A stretch of DNA of 64,000 nucleotides, taken from the NCBI GenBank assembly GCA_963575745.1, contig CAUYUJ010016488.1, forward strand, positions 62,001-126,000. The letters are read 5' to 3'. This document shows positions 44,880-56,271 of the stretch, piece by piece (position 1 is the stretch's first letter; every line of letters starts with the position of its first letter). This DNA comes from Prorocentrum cordatum. Taxonomy: Eukaryota > Sar > Dinophyceae > Prorocentrales > Prorocentraceae. The notes under the pieces were generated by a model. The model was not told the origin of the DNA and searched no databases. It saw nothing but the letters and a program-made list of their open reading frames with translations. A program made the position numbers and the translations under genes.

Positions 44880-47463
44880 AACGCCTGGGGGGTTCAGCCA
44901 GGGATAAGGCCTAGCCGTTCCAGGCGGAGGCGGAAGAAGCGAGTAATTGTCAGGCATTTTCGTGAGCACCGCTTTGAGGGCCACGAGAGATTGAGACAGA
45001 TCGAGGGGCCGACCGTTCTGCCGCCCAACCATTTCCTTGGCTATGTGGTAGATGTAAAAGCACAAGGATGTAGCAAGCACAGCATTCTCTCGAGTTAAAT
45101 CGAGCGCTGGATAATGAACTGGCAGCTCAAGTCCGAGACGTATGAGCGGACATGAGGGCACCACCGCACGAGGACGACAAATCAGATGGACAAGGCGAGG
45201 GCATCGAAGGTAATGCTCGATACTGTCCGGATAGCGGTGGCGACCGAGCACACAACACCAGCGCTCCGAGGTCACGTGCATGCGGTCCGTTGTCGTCCAC
45301 CCCCCCAGCGACCGTTTTCAAGTAAAGCCAACGGATCGAAGCGGGAGCCCGGAGCAGGATTTCTCGAGCAAGGGCCCACCGCTCTCGCAGTCGTGTGGGG
45401 GTGACATTAAACCAGGCCCGCACGCGACGCCCAATCAGGAACTCTAATTTGTCGGGATAGGCTGAGACAGAAACCGAACGCATAAAATGACCTTGCATCT
45501 TGGGCCGGCGTCCCTGCAGAGCGGCCTCACGCACGGCGGCACGGGCACGGCTCTGGGCGAGGCGAAGCTGCGAGGCCAAGAGGGGAGGACGGCGACACGG
45601 CACGGTGGATCTCAACTGCTCGTAGTACTGCACAATCGACTGCTTCATCTTCCAACACAGCGCGCACCAGGCGTGCTGAATTATGTCCACAACTGGGAGG
45701 TGATCCACCATTCCCGAGACTAGATCAGCAGCGAGCTGGAGCCGACGGTACAACGGACCCCAAACATTATCTAGAGACATGGAGGCGGACCGCCACGCAT
45801 TCGCCACCACCAAAGAGCATATGGCGTGAGGAGCGGGGGAGGGAGACCAAGAGGCGAGGGAGAGGAGCTCCGAGAGGGCGAAGGAGTTCGGGGGGAGATG
45901 AGAAGAGATTTGTGCAAACCCCAGAGCTCGCGCCGCTGCAACGCGGAACTCAAGGGGTAATACTGGCTCAGATAAGAGAGGCAAGAAACGACATAAGAGT
46001 TATATAATCTCGAGGCGACATCGGCAGATGACTGCAACATTCCTAGTTCTTTGCACCTCGCGACATATTTCTGATGAGGAACGTCCCATATCATGTCGAA
46101 AGTAGCACCTGGACCGATGAGGGTGCCGAGGTATTTCGCGCAACTCTTAATGCAGAACCCGGCCCATGACGGAGCACACTGCGTGAGAATAGCGCGGATG
46201 TCCGAAATCGAATCGGACGAAATCTCGGTCCACAGAGGCACGATGACGCATTTAGCGACCTGAAGACGCAGCGTGGCAACCCGCTGGACGCGGACAAAAA
46301 GGGGCTCGAGGGCTTGGATCAGGCGGAGGGATCGAAGGACCGAACCGATGTCGTCGGCGCAGGCCCCCAGTGTCCCGAGAGAGCGAGAGGGGAGGGCACG
46401 AGAGAGGAGGCGGAGGAAAGGATCAAGCCCGAGCGCCCAAAGTGTGCCGCTAAGAGGACACCCCTGGGCCACCCCCGAGCGGATAGGGATCGGGAACTGC
46501 CGGGAGCCACCGACGCGGATCCATTCGACCATCTGGGAATACAGAGCGGAAATGGCGAGCTGGTAGCCTAGCGGGATTTTGGAAACGAGCAAGAACGCGA
46601 AACAGGAAGAGGCGGTTAAGGCTAGGAAAAGCCGAAGCAAAATCATAGCTTCTGAAAACTGGCTTTTCCTGCTCTGCATCCGCAGCAAGAGATGCAATCC
46701 TCGCTTCCGTATCCATAGTGAGAATGTGCCTGGCATAGTTTCTACATGCGATAAATCCCTGCTGGTCTGGATCAGTTGACGACTCTGCCACACCCTTCAT
46801 GTGATAGTTCATTGCTGTTGCTATCGCGTTGATGTCTTGGTTCTTCAGGCTAAGTGGTCTGGTAGTGCCGGGTGCCCGAATACAGTCCGTCAGATCTGAC
46901 CGCCCAGGATCCGCCAAACCCTTGGGGAGGAAAGCGAACAGACTGTCGTTAAGTCCTGGAATGAGAGCAGACCCGTCGAACATCTTCTGCATGAGCGGGA
47001 ACACGTTGTCCATGGCCCTCTGGCACGGCAGCCAAGCGTCCACCGGGAGGCCGTCAGGGCCCGGGGCAGCACGCCGAGCACGCTTGAAAGCACCACGAAG
47101 CTTTTCAATAGACGGTATGGGCATATCAATCTTGGGCATGTCTGGCATCGCGTCGTCGAGGAAGGCGTCAATCTCCTCGTCATTCACCAGCTGGGCCTCG
47201 AGACCCACGACGACCTGCGACCAGTGATGCGCAAGCGCCTTGGCGATCATGCCGGGCTGTCGCGCCACAGGGCCAGCCTCGCCAGCGCCGTGAACTTGTA
47301 GCCCATCCAGGACCAATCGTTTACGAAAAGGTGCCCACAGAGCAGCTCGTGTACGCGCAACATGTTCACGACGCTGAAGGATGGCATCCCGCTCGGGCTG
47401 TTGGTTTTGCTGAACTCGCCAAGCAGCTTGTCGGACTTGCCGCTCGTGCCATTTTGAGGTGCA
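44880..47463 (-). pseudogene. LINE reverse transcriptase, frameshifted and 5'-truncated
   Basis: Minus-strand non-LTR reverse transcriptase of the canonical type, read across four frames. Order: linker ERDAILQRREHVARTRAAL and WAPFRKRLVLDGL (~47400-47300), APGPDGLPVDAW (RT1), RPLSLKNQDINAIATAMN (RT2), DQQGFIACRNY (RT3), YDFASAFPSLN (RT4), GVAQGCPLSGTLWALG (RT5), GACADDIGSVL (catalytic double Asp), YLGTLIGPG (RT9). A C-terminal CC...DSIEHYLRCPRL zinc-like element (~45210-45270) follows. Frame breaks fall near 46570 (GGGATTTT), 45890 (G6) and 45300 (C7), all at homopolymers. Endonuclease is absent; sequence identity breaks at 47463, where a plus-strand LINE fragment begins. No RNase H seen. Confidence 0.8.
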
Positions 47464-47938
47464 CCGTGAGGCGGCTGAGTATTCTGATTGGAGCCTGAGC
47501 GATCATGCAATGGTTGTCCTCCGCGTCCGCGCTAAGACGCATGTCCCGCTCGAGGAGCAAAGCATCCCAACCTATGTGTTCAAATCCGAACAATACGCTT
47601 CCATCTTAGAGTATCTACTGGAAGACCTCGAGCAATCCGTTCTTCCCCGGAGCTGAAAGTTCAAGAGACGAAACGCATGATGAAGATTGCAACTAGACTG
47701 GCCAGGAACGCTCTCTCTCAGATACCCGACGGCACCACCACCAGTACGCGAGACGGTAATTCAACGACACATCTTGAGGCTCGTCCTCAAACTATGCGGA
47801 GCATCGCGAGGTGCATTTGGAGCCAAGATGCCTGGACGGCGCGACGTCTCATTCACGTCACGGATCTCGGCAGGAAGTACCTGCAAGTCGATGGCCATCG
47901 CGTCCTGCAACTTCTACCCGATGAGTTCGCTTTGCATT
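47463..47938 (+). pseudogene. LINE endonuclease tail and linker, truncated both sides
   Basis: Plus-strand reading SDWSLSDHAMVVLRVRAK contains the terminal S-D-H of EEP endonucleases. It is followed by IPTYVFKSEQYASILEYLL and, after a one-base frame change near 47656, IATRLARNALSQIPDG and ARCIWSQDAWTARRLIHVT, typical of the spacer between endonuclease and reverse transcriptase. It stops at TAG 47938 where a (GGA)n array begins. The catalytic N-terminus and the RT are missing. Confidence 0.6.
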
Positions 47939-48045
47939 AGGAGGAGGAAGAGGAGGAGGAGGAGGAGGAGGAGGAGGAGGAGGAGGAGGAGGAGGAGGAG
48001 GAGGAGGAGGAGGAGGAGGAGGAGGAGGAGAAGGAGAAGGAGGAA
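47939..48045 (+). repeat. (GGA)n array
   Basis: Near-pure GGA run; truncates the LINE fragment on its left. Confidence 0.95.
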
Positions 48046-48267
48046 GAGAGATCCACGCGCTGTCACCAGAGCAGTGTGCCTCCCTGGCGCCCACTCCCTG
48101 GGACTGCGCAGGACACGACGGCGGCGCCTGGGCGCGGAGAGGGCTGCCAGAGCGAGGCGTGTCTTGTGCGCTGGCCGGCGCCGCCGCGGAGTGCGCCGAC
48201 CGCAACGGGGAGCAGCGCACGGGGGCCCGACAACGGACGAGGGCAGCGGCGAAGAGGGGAGGCAGGC

Positions 48268-48428
48268 TCAGGTCGGGCCTGTCCCTCTACAGGCGGAGCT
48301 TGGGCGACAAATTATAAATACATGAAGAAGGCCCCACAAAATGCTCAAAAATAGTAAAACAAATCGTCCCCAGACGATTGGTCACTATTGTTCAAGATTC
48401 CTCCTGTGGAGGGACAGGCCCGACTTAC
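48268..48428 (-). repeat. introner-like element, family A copy 4
   Basis: 161 bp. Ends TCAGGTCGGGCCTGTCCCTC and GAGGGACAGGCCCGACTTAC. Flanking 8-mers AGGCAGGC and ATGCAGGC differ at one base, an eroded target-site duplication. Sense (minus) donor GTAAGTCGGG is a perfect GTAAGT; acceptor CCTGAG. Confidence 0.85.
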
Positions 48429-48780
48429 ATGCAGGCGAGGGGCTGCGCACGAGAGCCCTCAGGGCAACCCGCTTCGAGCGTGGCGCCCCGCGAGGCACGG
48501 CGTGAGGCCACCTGCGCGCCCTCGCGTGGGCCGCCGCCCGTGGAGCAACAGATGCCCCCCCCCCGCCCTGGCCGCGAAGCGATGGCAACCCCGGCGCCCC
48601 TGCGGGCGACCTGGACCTCGCCGCTGCACGCGCTCGAAGAGAATGGCGAGCAATTGCGGCACGCCCCCAGACGGCCAGGTCGAGCGGGCGGGTCGCTCAA
48701 GCGTCGACCCATGCATGAATCGCGAGGACGTCTCCGACGATTGCGCGATTCCCAATACATCGTCAGGAATTCCGGAGCGA
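48429..48780 (-). other. possible exon(s) of an unknown minus-strand gene
   Basis: Lies directly upstream, in sense, of family A copy 4, so coding sequence is expected. Candidate frames are open, but none gives a recognised domain. Confidence 0.3.
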
Positions 48781-48899
48781 GAGCGTGATTTCTGAGTGTT
48801 GCCGAAGGTATACGGGAGTTGTGACCCCTCCCCCGCTGGCGGCGGCTTTCCCTGTCGGCTTTCGCCTCCCATGCGCCGGCCCCCGAGGAAACAGACGGC

Positions 48900-49440
48900 T
48901 CTCTCTGTCTCTCTCTCTCTCTCTCTTTTTCTTTCTCTCTCTCTCTCGTCCTCCTCCTCCTCCTCCTCCTCCTCCTCCTCCTCCTCCTCCTCCTCCTCCT
49001 CCTCCTCTTCCTCGTTCTTCACATCCCCCTCGCTCTTCACATCCCCCTCCTCCTCCTCCTCCTCCTCCTCCTCCACCTCCTCCTCCTCCTCCTCCTCCTT
49101 TCCTCCTCCCTTTTCTCCTCCTCCTCCTCCTCCTCTTCTTCTTCTTCTTCATATTCTTATTATTATTATTCTTGTTATTATTCTACTTCTTATTATTATT
49201 AGTATTATTATTATTATTCTTCTGCTTCTTCTGCTTCTTCTTCTTCTGCTTCTGCTTATTCGTCTTCTTCTTCTTCTTCCTCCTCCTCCTCCTCCTCCTC
49301 CTCCTCCTCCCCTTCCCACTCCTTCTCCTCCTCCTTCTCCTCCTCCTCCTCCTCCTCGTCCTCCGCCTCCTCCTCCTTCTCTTCTTTCTCCTCCTCTTCC
49401 TCCTCCTCCTCCTCCTCCTCTCTCCACCGCCCGCGCCATG
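48900..49440 (+). repeat. (TC)n, (TCC)n and (TTATTA)n low-complexity block
   Basis: (TC)n 48900-48950, (TCC)n 48951-49005 and 49048-49130, then ATTATTATTCTT- and CTTCTTCTG-type tracts 49139-49277, then (TCC)n to 49425. Pyrimidine-rich throughout. Confidence 0.95.
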
Positions 49441-50364
49441 TTCCGAGCCTGTGGCAGGGTCATCAGCTCGTCGTTGTCGTTGTCGTCGTGGCGGTCGTCG
49501 TCGTTGTCCATCTGGTTGTTGGTTCCGGCCGTAAGGACCGCACAGCTTGTATCCCAGCCATCCGCCCAGCCATCTGGTGTGTAAATCTGATATTCATATG
49601 AGTGGATAGGCATGTATATACATCCATGCATATGGGTTCTCGGAGTCGGTGGCTCGGCCAAGTACCCGCGCCCTTGCGACCGTTGTCCATGTGATAGCGT
49701 TGAGACTAGCGAGCAGAATACGCATATCGAAGACAAGGTTGCAAAGTTGTGAGCAGCGAAAGTGGAGAGTAGAGGGTGAGTTGGCAGGGTCGAAAGAGGA
49801 AACAGAGCGGATATACATACACACGCACACCTATTTATATATATATATATACATACACACATCGCTCTTATATAAAAACGCATTGGAGAGGGGCTGAGAG
49901 GGAGATAGTCACCAAATGCCCTGGAAGGACGAAGGCGGCGAGGACGAGGATGAGAATCACGACATCGAAAACGAGGAGGAGGAGCACATGGAGGAGGATA
50001 AGCACGACGAAAGGGAGGAGGATAGCGTCGAAAAATGCATTGTGTGTGCATGATGTTCGGCAAGATGGCGGGAGAGGATTTCATTGTTCCAGTCTTCACC
50101 CCGGTCACATGGGAGAGGCGGTGTTCATTGACCAAATGCAGAGATACTCTCCCTACCCAATGGATGGAAGTCTGTTGAAATCCGCCGGCCCCCTTGTGGG
50201 CCACCAGGCTGTAGGCCGAAGGTTCGCAGTTTCCTGTACCAGTTGCAGTTTCTGCTTCTTGCTGCTCACTGTTCCTTGTTGATGGACCGCGCGAGGGGGG
50301 GGAGGCCCATACGGGCAGGTTTACCACGCCCTGAGCGTGTGTTCTGAATTGCCGGGGTGGGTAA
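49441..50364. other. no gene recognised; AT microsatellite
   Basis: Contains (GTC/GTT)n at 49468-49510 and a TATATATATATATACATACACAC microsatellite at 49830-49862. No protein family. Confidence 0.45.
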
Positions 50365-50985
50365 AAATTTGCACCCCTCACGCAGATCGGCGGGGTCAGG
50401 GTCAAAAAACATAAGGGAGTTGCCACATTTCTGAAATTCGGAGGCACCCCTCACGCAGATCGGCGGGGTCAGGGTCAACAAAACACTTGGGATTTGCCAC
50501 ATGTCTGACAATTGCTGGCACCCCTCACGCAGATCGGCAGGGTCAGGGTCCAAAAACAAATTGGATTTGCTACATTCCTGACAATCGCTAGCACCCCTCA
50601 CACAGATCGGCGGGGTCAGGGTCCAAATACATACGGGACTTGCAACATTTCTGGCATTCGCTGGCACCCCTCACGCAGATCGGCGGGGTCAGGGTCCAAA
50701 CACTCATGGGATTTGCCACATTTCTGATATTCGCTGGCACCAGGGTCAGGGTCCGAAAACCTAAAGGATTCTCAACGTTTCTGACATTCGGTGGCACCCC
50801 TCACGCGGATCGACAGGGTCAGGGTCCAACAACACACGGGATTTGCCACATCTCTGAAATTCGGCGGCACCCCTCACGCAGATCCGTAGGGTCAGGGTCC
50901 AAAACACACAAGGGATGTGCCACATTTCGGAAATTCGGTGGCACCCCTCACGCAGATCCGTAGGGTCAGGGTCGAAAAACATGAT
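50365..50985 (+). repeat. ~73-bp tandem array
   Basis: The unit contains CACCCCTCACGCAGATCGGC, GGGGTCAGGGTC and TTGCCACATTTCTGA. About eight and a half units at ~72-75-bp spacing (50371, 50443, 50518 and so on). Open frames within it are repeat artefacts. Confidence 0.95.
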
Positions 50986-51039
50986 CGACCCACGAACTCG
51001 GAAAGGAATCTAGAACTGTAACACATGGCAGCGTTTTCA

Positions 51040-51835
51040 AAGACACCTGATTGGGTGACGGGCAAATGCAACGCTGAGTGTGCCGATCTTGGTGTACCCT
51101 GCCGAGGGCTGTGCTGTGCTGCACCGTGCTGAATTGCGATGTGCCATGGCGCGATTGTGCTCTATAGCGTCGTGGATCGAGTCCTCCTTTGCATCCGAGT
51201 CCTGACCGAACTGATCTGGATCTTAAACTCGAGCTGCCTGAACACATAGAAGCTGCCCCAGAGCTAATGGACAGGGGAACATGCCAGGAGGACGCGCCGT
51301 GAAACGTCCCAAGGGATGCGCCAGGCGACGTGCCAGGGGACGTGCCATGGGGTCGCACCGCGGGAGGTGCCAAGGGGACGCGCTACGGAATGTGCCAATG
51401 GATGTGCAACGGGATGTGCCAGGGGACGCGCCATGCGACGCGCCAGGGAGACTCGCCAAGGGACGCCCCACGGAACGTGCCAAGGAACGTGCCAAGTTGC
51501 AATGCTGAATGTATCTATCTTGATGTACCGTGCCGAAATCAGTGCTGTGCTGCGCCGTGCTGAATTGCGATGTGCCATGGCGCGATTGTGCTCTATAGCG
51601 TCGTGGATCGAGTCCTCCGTTGCATCCGAGTCCTGACCGAACTGATCTGGATCTTAAGGTCGAGCTGCCTGAACACATAGTAGCTGCCCCAGAGCTAATT
51701 GACAGGGGGACATGCCAGGAGGACGCGCCGTGGAACGTCTCAAGGGACGCACCAAGCGACGTGCCAAGGGACGTGCCATGGGGACGCACCGCGGGACGTG
51801 CCAAGGGGACGCGCTACGGAACGTGCTGGGGACAA
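51040..51835 (+). repeat. 432-bp tandem duplication with 13-bp GACGTGCCA sub-repeats
   Basis: GCTGAATTGCGATGTGCCAT occurs at 51127 and again 432 bp later at 51559. Each half ends in a run of GACGTGCCA/GACGCGCCA-type units. Confidence 0.85.
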
Positions 51836-53320
51836 GCGTTTCGCTCGAGACATCCTGCCAAAATCCGAGGACATCCTAGCAACACAAACGAATTAGTCGA
51901 GACATCCTCGAAATTCCTGCGCGCGGGACGCGGCACGCGCGAGACATCATCGGAATTCCTGCGCGCGGGATGTGAAAACAAGCATTTTGCCTGAGACATC
52001 CTCTGAATTCTGCCCCTCCCCCCCCGCGAGGCCCCCGCTCGAGACATCCTCCAATTTTGCAAAACCCGCGTTTCGCTCGAGACATCCTCAACAAATTGTG
52101 AAAAACAAGCGTTTCGCGTTAGACATCCTGCCACAATCAAAAAAGATTATGGTGGGCTGCCTCCCCCCTGGGGTGGTCCAGTGCGCCCGCACGGACAGTT
52201 GGGCAACGCACTCGGTGCGGCCGGCCAGGGGCGCTCGAAAGACCCAACCGAGACCTCGAGACCCCGCCAGCCGACGCACCAGATCCACCAGGGAGGGAGG
52301 GCGGGGAAGCTGGCGACGCCAGCCAAGAGCCCTTGGCCCGCAGACGAAGCACCGTACGCCAAGCGCCCTCCTGGGGCACCCTCGTCGTTACGCAGACGCC
52401 AACTCCGAGCACCACGAGGTGTGCTTGGGCCCCCAGGGGATCCCCACGGGCCCACACGGGAGCCAGCGACACGGCGCCCCCCTTGCCAGGCCCTCGGGCC
52501 GCCAGGGAAGGCACAACACAACTACCCCCTCGGGAGCGAAAGCCGACACTTGATACCCCGCCTCGAACTCGGGCGGAAAACAATGCAGCCAGTAGCGACG
52601 AATCCCCGAATCCAGCCATGGCGACAAGGATGCAGCCTGCCCAGAATCTTCTTCCCCAGGAACCATGCTCAGGGACGACAAAGAAAACCTTGCAACATAA
52701 CCGAATTAGTTCAGACATCCTCGAAATTCATGCGCGCGGGACGCAGCACGCGCAACACATCCTCGGAACCACTGCGAGCAGGACGTGACAACAAGCATTT
52801 CGCCTGAGACATCCTCTGAATTCTGGCCCCCCACGAGGCCCCCGCTCGAGACATCCCAAAGTTTGCCAAACCAGCGTTTCGCTCGAGACATCCTCAACAA
52901 ATTGTGCAAAACAAGCATTTCGCTCGAGACATCCTGTCAAAATGCAAAGCAATCCTAGCAACACAATCGAATTAGTCGAGACATCCTCTAAATTCCTGCG
53001 CGCGGGACGCGGCACGCGCGAGACATCCTCGGAATTCCTGCGAGCGGGACGTGACAACAAGCATTTCGCCTGAGACATCCTCTGAGTTCTGGCCCCCCAC
53101 GAGGCCCCCGCTCGAGACATCCCAAATTTTGCCAAACCAGAATTTCGCTCGAGACATCCTCAACAAATGATAAAACAAACAAGCATCTCGCTCGAGACAT
53201 CCTGTCAGAATTCAAAGAAATCTTAGAAACAAAAACTCGAATTAGTCGAGACATCCTCAAAATTCCTGCGCGCGGGACGCGGCACGCGCGAGACATCCTC
53301 GGAATTCCTGCGCGCGGGGC
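51835..53320 (+). repeat. ~267-bp higher-order array with CGAGACATCCT motif
   Basis: CGAGACATCCT recurs every ~35-45 bp. The ordered set (GAATTAGTCGAGACATCCTC, CGCGCGGGACG, GGAATTCCTGCG, AAGCATTTCGC) repeats at ~267 bp (about 52697, 52966, 53233). It is interrupted by unrelated DNA at 52140-52690. Confidence 0.85.
52140..52690. other. non-repetitive insert within the CGAGACATCCT array
   Basis: About 550 bp with no copies of the array motif; no protein family recognised. Either an insertion or a spacer. Confidence 0.5.
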
Positions 53321-53536
53321 GCTTTTCCGCGTCGCGGTCGGGGCTCCAGACCTTGTTTTTTATTGAAGATCTCTTAAAAGTGCCCCGCACTTTTTTACGA
53401 AGGAAAACGGTGGTTCGCGGACTCTGTTATTTATCGAGGATCCGAGATGGGGGGTCGACTTGGTGCACCTTTAGTGACTTAAAGGAGTTTAAAAAGGGCC
53501 CAGAAGTGGCAGGGAAGGTGTACGTTTCTCCCAGAG

Positions 53537-53720
53537 GGCAGAGAATCCACCCCTACAAGAATCACCCCGACACGCGAAGCCGTTGAGTAAACGCACCCAC
53601 AGAAAGAATAGAACAGGGTAGGGCTGTTTAGTAAACGCCCAAAGGCGTTTAGCAAACTTCAATTGTCGGGTCCGGGTGTTTTTTCCTCCTTGCTTCCCCC
53701 CCAAAAGGATCGCCCCCCAT
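53537..53720. repeat. short dispersed element, family F copy 3
   Basis: AGAATCCACCCCTACAAGA, GTTGAGTAAACGCACCCACA, TTTAGTAAACGCCCAAAGGC and TCGGGTCCGGGTGTTTTTTC match copy 1. Confidence 0.8.
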
Positions 53721-54169
53721 GGATTAACGCCCGAGTCGGTGTGCTGTGTCGGACAAGTTGGTTTTGTTTGTGTATTGGCGCGGGACTTGTATTGTGTAGG
53801 GACACGCGCGCTGCAGCGTATGAGCGCCAATTCCTTCGTTCTTGCGTGATTCTTCTCGTGCTTGCACGAGCCCGCTTGACGACTATCCGGATGCATTCCG
53901 GCAAGTACCGCTGCCGCGCAATCACAGCCATGTCGGTGGTAGTTCTTCGAATGGTGAGCGCGACGGCAACTAAGACGACAATGACGACGATCAGAAGGAC
54001 GACGGAGCGAGCATGTTTATGATGGGGATGATGCTGATGATGATGCTGCTGCTGCCAAGCTGCTGATCATCATGATGGACACGAGGACAAACAGACGAGC
54101 GCCGTCACATGTGACACCTGCCGCCTTCACTTCTGGAACCTCACCTGGGCCGTCCCAAGTTTGTCCTGC
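53721..54169. other. no gene recognised
   Basis: A short ATGATG-rich patch at 54020-54060. No conserved coding or repeat signal. Confidence 0.4.
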
Positions 54170-54350
54170 GCACCTGCGGGGCACTCTGGGGCTCTCTTGG
54201 GGTCGTCTTGGGCCGTGATGGGGCTGTCCTGGGCCATCTTCGCCGTGTGGAGGGTCTCTATGGGCCGTCGCGGAGCCATCTTGAGGCCGACTAGGGCTGT
54301 CTACAGGCCCTCTCAGGTCGTCTATCTTGGAGTCGTCTAGGGCCGGTTTA
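54170..54350 (-). repeat. CCAAGATGGCC-type repeat, inverted
   Basis: Reads TTGGGGTCGTCTTGGGCCGT and similar; the reverse complement gives CCAAGACG and CCCAAGA units as at 21215-21860. Confidence 0.65.
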
Positions 54351-54518
54351 ACCGACGGATTCCCGAAAAGGCGCGAGCGCCACAACCCGTTTCGACGGAA
54401 GGGGAATCAGTGTTTTGGGCCTCTCCTGGCCTTCAGGCGAAACTGCGGCCAGGCAGGGTGCCCGCCGAATTATCAAGCCATCCATGAATTAGGGCTTCTC
54501 TTTGGTGCACGGTCGGGC

Positions 54519-54678
54519 CTAGAGCAGAAGAACATCGTTCAAGAACATGGGGCCCTCCGCTGGACAGAACACCAGAAACCATACGAACACTCTCGAGGTT
54601 ACCCTCCCCAAAGATGCACAAGAACATCCAGCAAACACTGAAGACAGTGGGGCACCCTCCGCGAACCGACCTCGATCT
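54519..54678. repeat. short dispersed element, family I copy 2
   Basis: AGAACATCGTTCAAGAACATG, AAGAACATCCAGCAAACACT and GGCACCCTCCGCGAACCGAC match copy 1 at 20413-20572. It is followed directly by family H copy 3. Confidence 0.75.
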
Positions 54679-54873
54679 TCTACGGTCAGCCCGTGTAGTA
54701 AGGATGCGGGATAAGGATGCAAGGGCCTTGGACGCCCATTTCGAAGCTTTTCCAGCGGGGCGCGGCCAGCAAAAGTGGCCAAGGATGGACAGAGGAGGCA
54801 GGGATGCAAGGGTACCCGTGGAAAGGTTACCCATCCTTACGATGCGGGTTGACTGTACTTCGGTCCGACTGTA
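54679..54873. repeat. introner-like element, family H copy 3
   Basis: Ends CTACGGTCAGCCCGTGTAG and GGTCCGACTGTA. Internal CAAGGGCCTTGGACGCCCAT and CGAAGCTTTTCCAGCGGGGC as in copy 2. Confidence 0.75.
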
Positions 54874-55090
54874 CTCAGAACAACGACTCCCTGGGGTGTT
54901 CGAGAGGCGTGCGGCAGGTGGTCTATTTGCGTGCTTCGCGCGAAAACCGCGGAGGCGTAGCCGGCCTCTCTTGCGTCGCGTTGAAGAGGGGCCGAGCGGA
55001 ACCTCGCCCGCCCCGACGTCCGTGGGGCGCTCCGCTGAAAATTCCAACCTCGTGAGGCGGGCGTCGGAGGATGGGGCGTTGGGGAGCACG
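54874..55090. other. no gene resolved
   Basis: Minus-strand frames read non-repetitive peptide but match no family known to me. Confidence 0.3.
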
Positions 55091-55094
55091 AGGA

Positions 55095-55200
55095 GGAGGA
55101 GGAGGAGGAGGAGGAGGAGGAGGAGGAGGAGTAGGTAGGAGGAGGAGGAGGAGGAGGAGGAGGAGGAGGAGGAGGAGGAGGAGGAGGAGGAGGAGGAGAA
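55095..55200 (+). repeat. (GGA)n array
   Basis: Near-pure GGA triplets with one GTAGGTA interruption. Confidence 0.95.
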
Positions 55201-55521
55201 GGAGGATGAGGAGGCCACGAGGCCGACAAGGGCGAGAAGGGAGAGTGCGGAGCAACGAGCCCAATGAATAGTACAAGCGCCAAGAAGTCCCAGGCCGCGC
55301 AAACGTAGAGTCAGCCAGGCGCCACTAGCCTGCTGGCCTTAAACCCACTGCGGCCTGCGAGCCGCAACCCCCTGACCCGGGCCGAAGGGAACGCAAGCCT
55401 CTGATGGCCGCGCCCGGCCGCCTTCGCAGGCGGGCACGCGCAAGGCGCAAGGCGACGACGCTGCAGTGCAGAGGGGAGGAGAAGGAGGACGAGTGTTACT
55501 AGAATAAGAAAAAACAAGTAA

Positions 55522-55680
55522 ACATGAAAATTTGGCGCTCCGCGCGGATTTCTTGGATCCGCGCCGGGCCCCCCTCCCTGGCGCGCGGAGCCCGCCAGGG
55601 GCGGCGCCGGAGGCGCTGCCAGGGGAGCCGCCCAGCGCGGATCCAAGAAATCCGCGCGGAGCGCCAACAGTTTATGTTTA
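55522..55680. repeat. introner-like element, family B copy 4
   Basis: The best-preserved copy: TTTGGCGCTCCGCGCGGATT on the left and AATCCGCGCGGAGCGCCAAC on the right, inverted. Terminal TAAACAT and ATGTTTA also pair. Centre CTGGCGCGCGGAGC...GCCAGGGGCGGCG. Confidence 0.85.
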
Positions 55681-56099
55681 TGTGTTTTTTCCTCTTCGAG
55701 GGAGGGGAGGGCGGGAGGGGGGGGGGGGGGGAAATCACGGCGAGAAGCCCTGCGCCGTGATCTCTTCATCACGGCGCGGAGGGGTCTGAGAAGCCCGATC
55801 CGCGAGGCTCGAGCCCTCCTGTGGGCACTCCCCTCCCCGCCCCGTGAGGCCGTGCCGAGCATCTCCTCCTCCTCCTCCTCCGCCGCCTCCTCCTCCTCGA
55901 GGAACGAAGCGTTTTTTTGCCCGAGGGAAGCGGGCCCCCAAAGAACATGCCAGAGCCTCCCGCAGCGACCCCACTCGTCCACTCGAGCTTCGACCCCTGC
56001 ACCCCTGCGCCTCGACTTCCGAGAGGGGCCGGTGACCGCCCCCCCCCCTCCCTCGGCACTCGCCCCTCCCCAACGGCCACGCCCGGGCAGCGCGCCCCC

Positions 56100-56200
56100 C
56101 CTGCCCCCCGGCAGCGTGCGGCCCACTCCTCGAGGTCCGCGCCCTCCCGCAGCAAGTTCATCATCCCGCAAACGTCGCCTTGCCCCGCAGCCGCCGCCGC
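56100..56200 (-). CDS. ankyrin-like exon (fragment)
   Basis: The minus strand reads AAAAGQGDVCGMMNLLREGA then DLEE. The A-A-x-x-G-D-V...L-L-R-E-G-A-D pattern is ankyrin-like. It is bounded by a (GTC)n array on its 5' side. Weak single-repeat evidence. Confidence 0.4.
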
Positions 56201-56214
56201 CGCCGTCGAAGTCG

Positions 56215-56219
56215 TGTCG

Positions 56220-56271
<52 letters not shown>

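Noticed and set aside
50365-53320. Regularly spaced direct repeats resembling a CRISPR array
   Set aside because: The units are contiguous satellites with no unique spacers, the repeat lengths are ~73 and ~267 bp, there are no cas genes, and the context is eukaryotic.
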